Assembly (NCBI GenBank): GCA_003453455.1
Contig: DMLG01000143.1
Span: forward strand, 1-10,577
Source: Clostridiales bacterium
Lineage (GTDB): Bacteria > Bacillota > Clostridia > UBA1381
Direction of reading: 5' to 3'
DNA: 10,577 nucleotides
Part shown: positions 1 through 6,038 of the stretch, piece after piece
Numbering within the stretch: the first letter of the stretch is position 1
Layout: each line of letters begins with the position of its first letter
Notes under the pieces: model-generated
What the model saw: only the letters and a program-made list of their open reading frames with translations
What the model was told of the DNA's origin: nothing
Database searches by the model: none
Program-made: the position numbers and the translations under genes

Positions 1-529
1 TTTCCGACCTTATCATCATATTGAGACTATCCTTAATCTTGACATTAAGGCTTTTTATTTTTCTTCTAATATCAGAGAGCTCTCTTGATGCATCATCGGC
101 AATTTCCGTTTCCGACAAAATTGCAAGATTTATCATGTCTTCAAGTGCCTTATCAGGCATCAAGCCATTTGCTATACCTTCAAGAATTTCAAGATTTTCA
201 CAAGAGGCAAGATAGCTTTTTGTGCGCCTTGCAACATATAAAAGCCGTGATACTCCCAAAAGCTCGGAGGGACTCATCTGTCCTCCCATACTGCTCCTTT
301 TGATGGCAGAGGTAACATTTCTAACTCCCAAATCAACAGGCGGATTGCCTGTCCTCTGGCATATTGTCTGCGCCTCCGTTGTTTCTTTTTGTGCAAATTT
401 CGCATCCTCTATATCCGAAAAAGGCAAAAGAGTTAAAATTCTCTCCTTTACCGTCTCACTCGCAGTAAAACCTGCCATTTTTTCAAGTATTTTATCAAAT
501 TCCAAAATTTTGAATACGCTATAATCCAT
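1..529 (-). CDS. mutS2: MutS2 family protein, N-terminal part (runs off left edge)
   Basis: This is the first 176 codons of a minus-strand gene with no stop before the window edge. MutS2 is a MutS paralogue ATPase, usually near 780-790 residues, with a C-terminal Smr nuclease domain. It has been linked to suppression of recombination and, in Bacillus, to splitting of collided ribosomes. The visible part is the N-terminal lever/core region: it opens MDYSVFKILEFDKI, has a PPVDLGV stretch near residues 63-69, SPSELLGVSRLL near 86-97, and SRELSDIRRKIKSL near 150-163, all in the usual MutS2 order. The ATPase and Smr domains lie outside the window, so integrity cannot be judged. ATG at 529-527 has an AGGAG site (540-536) seven bases upstream, which fixes the start. 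It is divergent from tadA across a 122-base gap. Confidence 0.92.
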   Translation of the reverse strand, partial: MDYSVFKILEFDKILEKMAGFTASETVKERILTLLPFSDIEDAKFAQKETTEAQTICQRTGNPPVDLGVRNVTSAIKRSSMGGQMSPSELLGVSRLLYVARRTKSYLASCENLEILEGIANGLMPDKALEDMINLAILSETEIADDASRELSDIRRKIKSLNVKIKDSLNMMIRSE

Positions 530-561
530 TTTTTGCTCCTATAACAAATTATACAGCCCTT

Positions 562-590
562 ATTATATCAATTTTTTCATATAAAAACAA
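562..590 (-). promoter_or_regulatory. Probable sigma-A promoter for mutS2
   Basis: On the minus strand, TTGTTT (590-585) and a perfect TATAAT (567-562) are separated by 17 bases, within the mutS2/tadA divergent gap. Transcription would begin near 555, about 25 bases before the mutS2 ATG. A second TATAAT (553-548) has no matching -35 at proper spacing. Confidence 0.6.
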
Positions 591-598
591 TATCTTTA

Positions 599-627
599 TT
601 GCAAAACTTTTTAAAATATGATAGAAT
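599..627 (+). promoter_or_regulatory. Probable sigma-A promoter for tadA
   Basis: TTGCAA (599-604) and TAGAAT (622-627) are separated by 17 bases, giving a start point near 634, just ahead of the tadA Shine-Dalgarno (639-644). The spacing is ideal and both boxes are one or two bases from consensus. It sits nearly back to back with the mutS2 promoter. Confidence 0.6.
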
Positions 628-651
628 GTTAGAAGAGTGTGAGGATAAAAT

Positions 652-1101
652 ATGGACAATAAATTTATGGAAGCTGCTCTTATCGAGGCAAAAAAGGCAT
701 TTGACAAAAAAGAAACGCCTGTCGGTGCAGTTATTGTTAAGGATGGGAAAATAATTTCACGAGCCCACAACATGCGTGAAACCAAAAAAAATGCGCTTAT
801 GCACGCTGAAATTACCGCAATCGATAAAGCCTGCAAAAAGCTTGGAGGCTGGCGTCTTTGCGGCTGCGATATCTATGTCAGCTTAGAGCCTTGTCCTATG
901 TGTGCAGGAGCTATAATCGGTGCGCGGATTGATAATGTTTTTTTCGGAGCATACGATAAAAAAGCGGGGGCTTTCGGAAGCGTTTGCGACCTTTCGGGTC
1001 TTTTTGCTCACAAGGTAAATGCAAGCGGCGGAATTTACGAAAAAGAATCCTCCGATATTTTGAAGTTATTTTTTGAAAAATTACGAAAGAAGGAAATTTA
1101 A
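652..1101 (+). CDS. tadA: tRNA-specific adenosine deaminase TadA
   Basis: TadA deaminates the wobble adenosine A34 of tRNA-Arg(ACG) to inosine in the cytoplasm; it works as a homodimer with one zinc per subunit. The 149-residue length is typical. The cytidine/deoxycytidylate deaminase zinc motif is complete: HAE at 51-53 (H51 zinc ligand, E53 proton shuttle) and PCPMC at 80-84 (C81 and C84 zinc ligands). The N-terminal ETPVGAVIVKDGKII stretch (21-35) and the AYDKKAGAFGS segment (100-110) are also family features. ATG at 652 is preceded by GTGAGG (639-644). The next gene starts on the base after the tadA stop, so at least one small membrane protein is probably co-translated. The family contains free nucleobase deaminases too, but the size, motif wording and YDKKAGA segment favour TadA. 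Confidence 0.95.
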   Translation: MDNKFMEAALIEAKKAFDKKETPVGAVIVKDGKIISRAHNMRETKKNALMHAEITAIDKACKKLGGWRLCGCDIYVSLEPCPMCAGAIIGARIDNVFFGAYDKKAGAFGSVCDLSGLFAHKVNASGGIYEKESSDILKLFFEKLRKKEI

Positions 1102-1206
1102 ATGCATATTAGCGATAAAGCAAAAAGAATTACATGCCTTTTAGTTGCATTTTCTTTGATTATTCCCCTTGCAATCAGTATAATCACTATGTTTATCGGA
1201 AAATAA
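1102..1206 (+). CDS. 34-residue single-helix membrane protein, unknown function
   Basis: I do not recognise a family. The reading frame starts with ATG directly on the base after the tadA stop codon, and AAGGA (1090-1094) inside the last tadA codons gives a Shine-Dalgarno at normal distance. The peptide has a short positively charged start (residues 5-9, DKAKR), one hydrophobic helix from about residue 10 to 32 (core VAFSLIIPLAISIITM), and ends GK. This is the pattern of a small N-in membrane peptide. The next gene's AAAGGAG overlaps its stop codon, so it is flanked by tight signals on both sides, which argues that it is translated. No function can be inferred from sequence; co-transcription with tadA and the 189-residue membrane protein is the only context. 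Confidence 0.6.
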   Translation: MHISDKAKRITCLLVAFSLIIPLAISIITMFIGK

Positions 1207-1218
1207 AGGAGTATATAT

Positions 1219-1788
1219 ATGAGCAAGAAAAAGAAGGTTTTAAAAATTTTGATTTGGATAATATCAATAATTTGCGTACTCTTGGTTGCTGTTGTTATCG
1301 GTGCATATTCTTATTTTAAATTCTATTTAGCGCCAAAAATTACACCCGGTGGTGAAAATTCTTCTGAAAACACGGCAATCAGCTTTACCGAAGTTGCAAA
1401 GGAGCTTTCTGACAAACAGGTACTCGATAATATTATAAATTTTGATAAGCAGTCCGCATCAGAAATGCTTGCTGCTCTAAATGAGCTTGAAGCAGAAAAT
1501 GCGGAAACTAAAAAGCCCACAGAACCGGAGAAAAAAGAAGAAAACAAATCTGATGTAAAAGTTCCTAATGAAGGAAAAACAGCATATGAGCGGATTATGA
1601 ATGAGGCAAGTAAAGACGAAATTTCTCAGGGTATGGCAATAATTTCCAAGGTGGATATTTCAAAGGTTACTGAACTTCGAAAACAGGGCAAAAACAGCGA
1701 AATAAAGGAATATATTAAAAGTGTTCTGACATCAAGTGAAATCTCTGCCGCTTTAAAACTTTACAACAAATATAAACATCTTTTGTAA
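1219..1788 (+). CDS. Membrane-anchored protein of unknown function (189 aa)
   Basis: No family recognised. ATG at 1219 follows AAAGGAG (1204-1210). The protein begins with a lysine-rich cytoplasmic start (MSKKKK), has one transmembrane helix at about residues 9-32, and then an extracytoplasmic region. That region holds a Ser/Asn-rich spacer (42-53), a helical segment (54-92, with AKELSDKQVLDNIINFDKQS), a low-complexity Lys/Glu/Pro linker (about 92-115), and a conserved-looking C-terminal segment starting GKTAYERIMNEA (119-130) and ending LYNKYKHLL. The helix is not followed by a clear signal-peptidase site or lipobox, so it is probably a permanent anchor. The C-terminal segment is mostly helical and charged. 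It lies 12 bases after the 34-residue gene and probably shares the tadA transcript. Start and reality of the gene are secure; the role is not. Confidence 0.8.
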   Translation: MSKKKKVLKILIWIISIICVLLVAVVIGAYSYFKFYLAPKITPGGENSSENTAISFTEVAKELSDKQVLDNIINFDKQSASEMLAALNELEAENAETKKPTEPEKKEENKSDVKVPNEGKTAYERIMNEASKDEISQGMAIISKVDISKVTELRKQGKNSEIKEYIKSVLTSSEISAALKLYNKYKHLL

Positions 1789-1841
1789 AATTGCATATTT
1801 ATATCTTCTTTCGGGAAACATACTACAAGGAGGTGTAAATT

Positions 1842-2012
1842 ATGGATTTTAGCTGTAAACCTAATGAATGTATCAAATGTACCGTTTCACAATGCAAAAA
1901 TCATTGTAAAACAAAGGACTACTGCTCCTTAGATTGTGTTACAATCGGCACACACGAATCAAATCCTTCTCAGGATCAATGTACGGACTGCAAATCTTTT
2001 GAACTTTCATAA
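1842..2012 (+). CDS. DUF1540 domain small cysteine-rich protein
   Basis: This is a 56-residue protein with nine cysteines (5, 10, 13, 18, 22, 28, 32, 47, 50). The arrangement CTVSQCKNHC, then a Cys followed by VTIGTH, then CTDCKSF near the end, fits the DUF1540 pattern seen in many Clostridia and Bacilli, where one or two copies form short stand-alone proteins. The spacing and lack of a signal peptide suggest a cytoplasmic metal-binding protein, but no activity is established for the family. ATG at 1842 is preceded by AAGGAGGTG (1827-1835), an almost full complement to the 16S rRNA tail, six bases away, so strong translation is expected. A clear terminator follows (2024-2054). No good promoter is visible in the 53-base gap before it, so it may ride on the tadA transcript. 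Confidence 0.85.
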   Translation: MDFSCKPNECIKCTVSQCKNHCKTKDYCSLDCVTIGTHESNPSQDQCTDCKSFELS

Positions 2013-2023
2013 GACTTGCGGTT

Positions 2024-2054
2024 AAAAAGGGCGCAGCATAGCGCCCTTTTTAAT
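2024..2054 (+). terminator. Intrinsic terminator after the DUF1540 gene
   Basis: AAAAAGGGCGC (2024-2034) pairs perfectly with GCGCCCTTTTT (2041-2051) around a six-base loop AGCATA, and the T-run gives the release signal. The leading A-run could make it work on the minus strand too. It ends only about 17 bases before the next start codon. Confidence 0.88.
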
Positions 2055-2068
2055 TATGGAGAAATGAT

Positions 2069-3010
2069 ATGACAAACGATTTCAAATTTTCGCTTGATAA
2101 TAAGCGATATCATACATGGAATTATCATCTAAAAAAAACCTTTGGCGAAAAGGTTTTTAAAGTTGCGCTAAACGGCGGCTTTACCTGCCCTAATATAGAC
2201 GGTACAAAAGGCGTCGGCGGCTGCACATACTGCCACTTGGGCAGCGGTGATTTTGCAGGAAATCCGGATGAAGACATTCTCACACAATTTGAAAAAGTAA
2301 AAACAAGAATGCACAAAAAGTGGGAAAAGGCAAAGTATATTGCATATTTTCAGGCAAATACAAATACATATGCCCCCGTAAATATTTTAAAAGAGAAATT
2401 TGAGCCTGTATTAAAAATTGACGGCGTTATAGGCCTTGCTATCGCAACACGCGCTGACTGTCTAAGCGAAGAAATCATAGACTATCTCGAAGATTTAAGC
2501 AGCAGAACCTACCTGATTGTAGAGCTTGGACTGCAAACAATTTTTGATGAAACAGGAAAAAGAATAAACAGATGCCACAGTTTCTCCGATTTTTTAGATG
2601 GATACAAGCGTCTCAAAAAAAGAAATATAAGGGTGTGCGTTCATCTTATTATCGGACTTCCCGGCGAAACGCGTGAGATGATGCTTGAAAGTGCAAAAAC
2701 GGTATCAATGCTCCGCCCTGATTTTATTAAGCTACACTTATTACATATTTTAAAGGGCACAAAAATGGCAAAAGAGTATGAAAACGGAGAGTTTGACACA
2801 CTCTCACTTTCGGAGTATGTAGGAATTATTTGCGACTGTCTTGAACTTTTTGACGAAAATACCGTAATCCAGCGCCTTACAGGCGACGGCGGACGGGATA
2901 GCCTTATTGCGCCGCTTTGGAGCCTTAAAAAATTTGTTGTACTAAATGAAATCGATAAAGAGATGTTAAGGCGTGGAAGCTATCAGGGTATAAAATTCCC
3001 AAAGGCATAG
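2069..3010 (+). CDS. Radical SAM protein, YhcC / TIGR01212 family
   Basis: A 313-residue radical SAM enzyme of the YhcC type; the substrate is not established. The [4Fe-4S] ligands are C40, C52 and C55 in GGFTCPNIDG...GGCTYC, the CX11CX2C spacing of this family rather than plain CX3CX2C. Other family landmarks are YFQANTNTYAP (93-103), IATRADC (125-131), VELGLQT (151-157) and HLIIGLPGE (192-200). The N-terminal RYHTWNYHLKKTFGEKVFKV is also characteristic. ATG at 2069 follows GGAG (2058-2061). The gene lies 17 bases beyond a strong terminator with no room for a normal promoter between, so expression must come from read-through or from a promoter I cannot identify. Its last codons form the left arm of the downstream terminator. 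It converges with the minus-strand radical SAM partner gene. Confidence 0.92.
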   Translation: MTNDFKFSLDNKRYHTWNYHLKKTFGEKVFKVALNGGFTCPNIDGTKGVGGCTYCHLGSGDFAGNPDEDILTQFEKVKTRMHKKWEKAKYIAYFQANTNTYAPVNILKEKFEPVLKIDGVIGLAIATRADCLSEEIIDYLEDLSSRTYLIVELGLQTIFDETGKRINRCHSFSDFLDGYKRLKKRNIRVCVHLIIGLPGETREMMLESAKTVSMLRPDFIKLHLLHILKGTKMAKEYENGEFDTLSLSEYVGIICDCLELFDENTVIQRLTGDGGRDSLIAPLWSLKKFVVLNEIDKEMLRRGSYQGIKFPKA

Positions 3011-3027
3011 ACCTTTGGGAATTTTTT
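2992..3027. terminator. Bidirectional intrinsic terminator between convergent genes
   Basis: AAAATTCCCAAAGG (2992-3005) pairs with CCTTTGGGAATTTT (3012-3025) around a six-base loop, with T-runs at the right end on both strands. The left arm lies inside the last codons (KFPKA) of the yhcC-type gene, the loop holds its stop codon, and the right flank touches the stop codon of the minus-strand gene at 3026-3028. It probably ends both convergent transcripts. Confidence 0.85.
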
Positions 3028-3685
3028 AAAGTATCTCTTTATCGTCTGCTAAAATCTTTACTCTGTGCGACATAGAAAATGTTATTTCAAAACCTTCTGA
3101 GTATTTTTCCATTGCCGCAAGCACAGTTTCGACCTTTAAATTATAGTCATTCCCTGCGGCTAAACACATTTTTACCTCTATCTTATTTTTTTCGCTTTTT
3201 TTTGCCTCAAATTCATATATATAAGGCCTTATATCCGCCTCTTTTTCACCGCTTTTAGTCTTTTTCATAACCAAAAGCTGCTTATTTGAAAGAAAAGCAT
3301 CGCTATCAAAAAGACGGCTGTCGTTACACTCAATTTCCGTTTTATACACGACCTTATTTATCTTTGAAAACATCTTTTCCTTTTCTGTAAGTTTCTTTAC
3401 GGCGATAACAAAAAGACCTTCGGGAAAAGCGGCATTTAGTCTGCTTTTTATCTCCTCTTCGGTATAATCCTCTAAAAATCCTATTTTCATATACTCAGTT
3501 TCGGATGTTACGCCAACCGAAAGCGGCATTGCAATTGTCATAACGGGGTGCGGATTAAAGCCGCCCGAATACTCCATTAAAAGTCCGCCTCTTCTCGCTG
3601 CGCGATGAAATGTTCTCACAAAATCAAGGTGCGAAATATACTTTACACTATCGCCCTTTGAATATTTAATAATATAATTACTCAC
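3026..3685 (-). CDS. TIGR03936 / DUF2344 radical SAM-associated protein
   Basis: A 219-residue protein of the DUF2344 (radical SAM-linked, TIGR03936) family. It has no SAM-cluster cysteines; in other genomes this domain is adjacent to, or fused behind, a TIGR03960 radical SAM protein, as it is adjacent here. Visible landmarks are YSKGDSVKYISHLDFVRTFH (8-27), ARRGGL (30-35), GGFNPHP (41-47) and MPLSVGVTSETEYM (53-66). I chose GTG at 3685, which overlaps the upstream gene by eight bases, because family members begin just ahead of the KYSKGD segment. A TTG at 3703 would add six residues (MGQVFA) but is a poorer start. The overlap implies translational coupling to the radical SAM gene. The biochemical role is unknown; a substrate-presenting or RNA-binding partner is possible but is inference. 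Confidence 0.9.
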   Translation of the reverse strand: MSNYIIKYSKGDSVKYISHLDFVRTFHRAARRGGLLMEYSGGFNPHPVMTIAMPLSVGVTSETEYMKIGFLEDYTEEEIKSRLNAAFPEGLFVIAVKKLTEKEKMFSKINKVVYKTEIECNDSRLFDSDAFLSNKQLLVMKKTKSGEKEADIRPYIYEFEAKKSEKNKIEVKMCLAAGNDYNLKVETVLAAMEKYSEGFEITFSMSHRVKILADDKEIL

Positions 3686-5519
3686 AGCAAACACCTGCCC
3701 CAAACGACTTCATTCCGCAACCCGAACACTTTTCACTGCAATTAGGCGTTGTCTGCGCCCTTTTTGCCTTTTCATTCTCACGAACAAAAAATTCTTTGGT
3801 TATTCCTATGTCAATATGCTCCCAAGGAAGAATTTCGTCATAAGAACGCTCACGCAAATACCAATCAGCGTCAATTCCGCACTTTTTAAAGGCTTTGAGC
3901 CATTCGTCAAATTTAAACTGTTCATCCCAGCTGTCAAATTTACAGCCGTTTTTCACTGCCTCTGCTATTGCAGGAAGAAGTCGCCTGTCTCCCCGTGCAA
4001 ACACACCTTCTAAGTAGCTCGTCTTATTATCGTGCCAAATATAGCGTATTTGCTTTTGCGTTATTGCCTTTTTTAAAATATCCTGCTTTTTTACAATATC
4101 CGCCCTGCTGTCTTGTTTCGCCCATTGAAAAGCAGTAAACGGTTTTGGAACAAAGCTTGATGTACTAGTTGTAATATTTATATTTTTTGCGCGTTTTTCC
4201 TTAGGTATTGAAAAGTATTCTCCGAGTACTTTTTGCGAAAGGTCAGCAATTCCTAAAATATCATCTTCCGTTTCTGACGGCAGTCCTATCATAAAATACA
4301 GCTTCACATTTGTCCAGCCGCCCTCAAAAAGCATTTTTGAAGATGCCAGAACATCTTCTTCTGTAATGTTTTTATTTATCACATCGCGCATTCTTTGCGT
4401 TCCGGCCTCAGGCGCAAAGGTTATTCCGCTTTTGCGCACCTTTTGCACCTTATCCATAAGCTCTAAAGAAAAATTATCAATTCGGAGTGAAGGGAGAGAA
4501 AGTCCTATTTTCTTTTCTTCGGTAATTTTCAAAAGATTATCTGTAAGCTCAGGAAGCTGCGAATAATCACTTGTACTGAGTGATGAAAGAGAAATTTCAT
4601 CATAACCGCTCGCGCACAAAAGCTTATCCGCAAGATATGAAAGTTTTTTTTCGCTCCGCTCTCTTTTTGGACGGTAAGCATACCCCGCCTCACAAAAACG
4701 GCAGCCTCTTATACAGCCTCTGAAAACTTCAAGCATAACGCGGTCATGCACAACCTCGCCAAAAGGCACTATCAGCGTTTCAGGTGCATACGCCTTATCA
4801 AAATCCTTCATTATTGTTTTGCGGATTTTTGGTTTTGCACACTCTTCATTTGGAGTTATGCTTTTAATTGTATTATCATCATTATACTCAACATCATAAA
4901 ACGACGGCACATAAATCCCATCAAGGCGTGCAATAGCACGCAAATAGTCTTTTTTACACTTCTTGCCATCTTTTTTCCATTTTATGTATTCTTCGGTTAT
5001 TTGGCATATGCTTTCTTCACCCTCGCCAAGCATAAAAAAGTCAAAAATTTCTGCAATAGGCTCTGCATTATAAGCACAAAGTCCGCCTCCGCAAATTATA
5101 GGAAAATTCTCGTCCCTATCCTTTTCAAGCAGCGGTATTCCTGCCAAGTCAAGCATATTTAAAACATTTGAATAGGAAAGCTCATAACCAAGCGTAAAAC
5201 CCAAAATATCAAAGTCTGTAACCTCATCTCCCGTTTCAAGAGCAAATAGCTTCATACCCCTTTTTCGCATTTCTGCCTCCATATCAACCCATGGTGCAAA
5301 AACTCTTTCGCAGTAGGTATCGGGGCGCTCATTTAAAACATGGTATAGTATCTTCATCCCAAGATTGGACATTGCTATTTCATATACATCAGGAAAGCAA
5401 AACCCAAACCTGCAATCCACCGCATTTTTATCCTTTTTTACGCTGTTCAGTTCACCGCCCGTATATCTTGTAGGCTTTTGAACATTCATCAAAATTTTGT
5501 CTTTTTCCGTATAAGGCAT
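3678..5519 (-). CDS. TIGR03960-family B12-binding radical SAM protein
   Basis: A 613-residue cytoplasmic radical SAM protein. Residues about 35-190 form a cobalamin-binding-like Rossmann domain (FCFPDVYEIAMSNLG at 40-54, GFTLGYELSYSNVLNMLDLA at 107-126, ICGGGLCAYN at 142-151, FMLGEGEE at 162-169). The SAM core follows with CIRGCRFC, giving cluster ligands C269, C273 and C276 (CX3CX2C), then EISLSSLSTSDYS, TFAPEAGTQRMRDVINKN and VKLYFMIGLPSETEDD. The tail carries an extra cysteine cluster (C594, C598, C601, then C611 and C612), suggesting a second metal or cluster site. The family has no confirmed reaction. ATG at 5519 follows AAGGAGA (5531-5525). The stop overlaps the DUF2344 gene by eight bases. 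A hairpin with a U-rich tail lies between this gene and the gerW-like gene upstream. Confidence 0.93.
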   Translation of the reverse strand: MPYTEKDKILMNVQKPTRYTGGELNSVKKDKNAVDCRFGFCFPDVYEIAMSNLGMKILYHVLNERPDTYCERVFAPWVDMEAEMRKRGMKLFALETGDEVTDFDILGFTLGYELSYSNVLNMLDLAGIPLLEKDRDENFPIICGGGLCAYNAEPIAEIFDFFMLGEGEESICQITEEYIKWKKDGKKCKKDYLRAIARLDGIYVPSFYDVEYNDDNTIKSITPNEECAKPKIRKTIMKDFDKAYAPETLIVPFGEVVHDRVMLEVFRGCIRGCRFCEAGYAYRPKRERSEKKLSYLADKLLCASGYDEISLSSLSTSDYSQLPELTDNLLKITEEKKIGLSLPSLRIDNFSLELMDKVQKVRKSGITFAPEAGTQRMRDVINKNITEEDVLASSKMLFEGGWTNVKLYFMIGLPSETEDDILGIADLSQKVLGEYFSIPKEKRAKNINITTSTSSFVPKPFTAFQWAKQDSRADIVKKQDILKKAITQKQIRYIWHDNKTSYLEGVFARGDRRLLPAIAEAVKNGCKFDSWDEQFKFDEWLKAFKKCGIDADWYLRERSYDEILPWEHIDIGITKEFFVRENEKAKRAQTTPNCSEKCSGCGMKSFGAGVCCE

Positions 5520-5530
5520 ATCTTCTCCTT

Positions 5531-5559
5531 AAAAATCAAGGACAGCCCCAAGGCTGTCC
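5531..5559 (-). terminator. Hairpin with U-rich tail between gerW-like and radical SAM genes
   Basis: On the minus strand GGACAGCC (5559-5552) pairs with GGCTGTCC (5547-5540) around TTGG, followed by TTGATTTTT (5539-5531), which runs straight into the Shine-Dalgarno of the next gene. It fits an intrinsic terminator, possibly partial, or an attenuator. No promoter is evident after it. Confidence 0.65.
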
Positions 5560-5567
5560 AGAATAAA

Positions 5568-6035
5568 TTACTCTGCAATATCAACAAATTGCGAAGTTTG
5601 CTTGGTAGCACTCTTTTCATCTTTCTTTTTTGACCGCGCGCCCATAATCTTATCAATGGCGCCCGAAAATGCTCCGTTTACCTTATCCACAACATCCGGC
5701 ACAACATCTATAATCTTATCCACGGGTGTAACCTTATCGCTAATCGGCAAAAGCTTAATATTTCCGCCTCCAACAACCAAAAATGCGATAGGCTTCACAT
5801 TTGCACCTCCGCCGCATCCGCCTCCGAACATAGGCTCCGTTGGTGCAATGCTGTCATTTTTTGCAGCAAACTGTGTTCCTCCTGCACCAAACCCAAAACT
5901 TACTGTCGAAATTGGTATTATTACCGTTCCGTCAGGTGTGGTTACAGGGTCTCCTACAATGGTATTTACATCGACCATGGATTTTATATTGCTCATAGCT
6001 GTATCCATAAGTCCTTGAATTGGATGTTCTGACAT
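5568..6035 (-). CDS. GerW (YtfJ) family sporulation protein
   Basis: A 155-residue GerW/YtfJ family protein. In Bacillus the founder is made in the forespore and affects spore germination, so its presence suggests a spore-forming lineage. Landmarks: HPIQGLMDTAMSNIKSMVDVN (4-24), VGDPVTTPDGTVIIPISTVSFGFGAGG (27-53), the Gly-rich FGGGCGGGANVKPIAFLVV (70-88) and IKLLPI (93-98). The tail (about 100-155) has a possible amphipathic helix and then a Lys-rich, low-complexity end. C74 sits inside the glycine loop. No signal peptide is seen. ATG at 6035 lies three bases after the stop of the DUF2953 gene, and its GGGAGA site is inside that gene's last codons, so the two are probably translated together. 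I saw no clear sigma-F or sigma-G promoter, and the gene is not separated from the housekeeping scpAB operon. Confidence 0.93.
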   Translation of the reverse strand: MSEHPIQGLMDTAMSNIKSMVDVNTIVGDPVTTPDGTVIIPISTVSFGFGAGGTQFAAKNDSIAPTEPMFGGGCGGGANVKPIAFLVVGGGNIKLLPISDKVTPVDKIIDVVPDVVDKVNGAFSGAIDKIMGARSKKKDEKSATKQTSQFVDIAE

Positions 6036-6038
6036 AAA

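Noticed and set aside
222-524. A 100-codon plus-strand frame near the left edge.
   Set aside because: The minus strand here reads as MutS2 with family motifs and a good ribosome binding site; the plus frame is a shadow.
2024-2054. Hairpin considered as a small RNA or riboswitch.
   Set aside because: Only one stem with A- and T-runs is visible, with no aptamer-like folded region upstream; an ordinary terminator explains it.
4746-5162. A 138-codon plus-strand frame with hydrophobic, Phe/Ile/Cys-rich sequence.
   Set aside because: It lies wholly inside the TIGR03960 radical SAM gene on the other strand and has no start signal; hydrophobicity is an artefact of reading AT-rich antisense codons.
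5602-6018. A 138-codon plus-strand open frame opposite the gerW-like gene.
   Set aside because: It is the antisense shadow of a clear GerW family protein; no ribosome binding site or family resemblance, and its proline/phenylalanine-rich sequence mirrors the Gly-rich strand.
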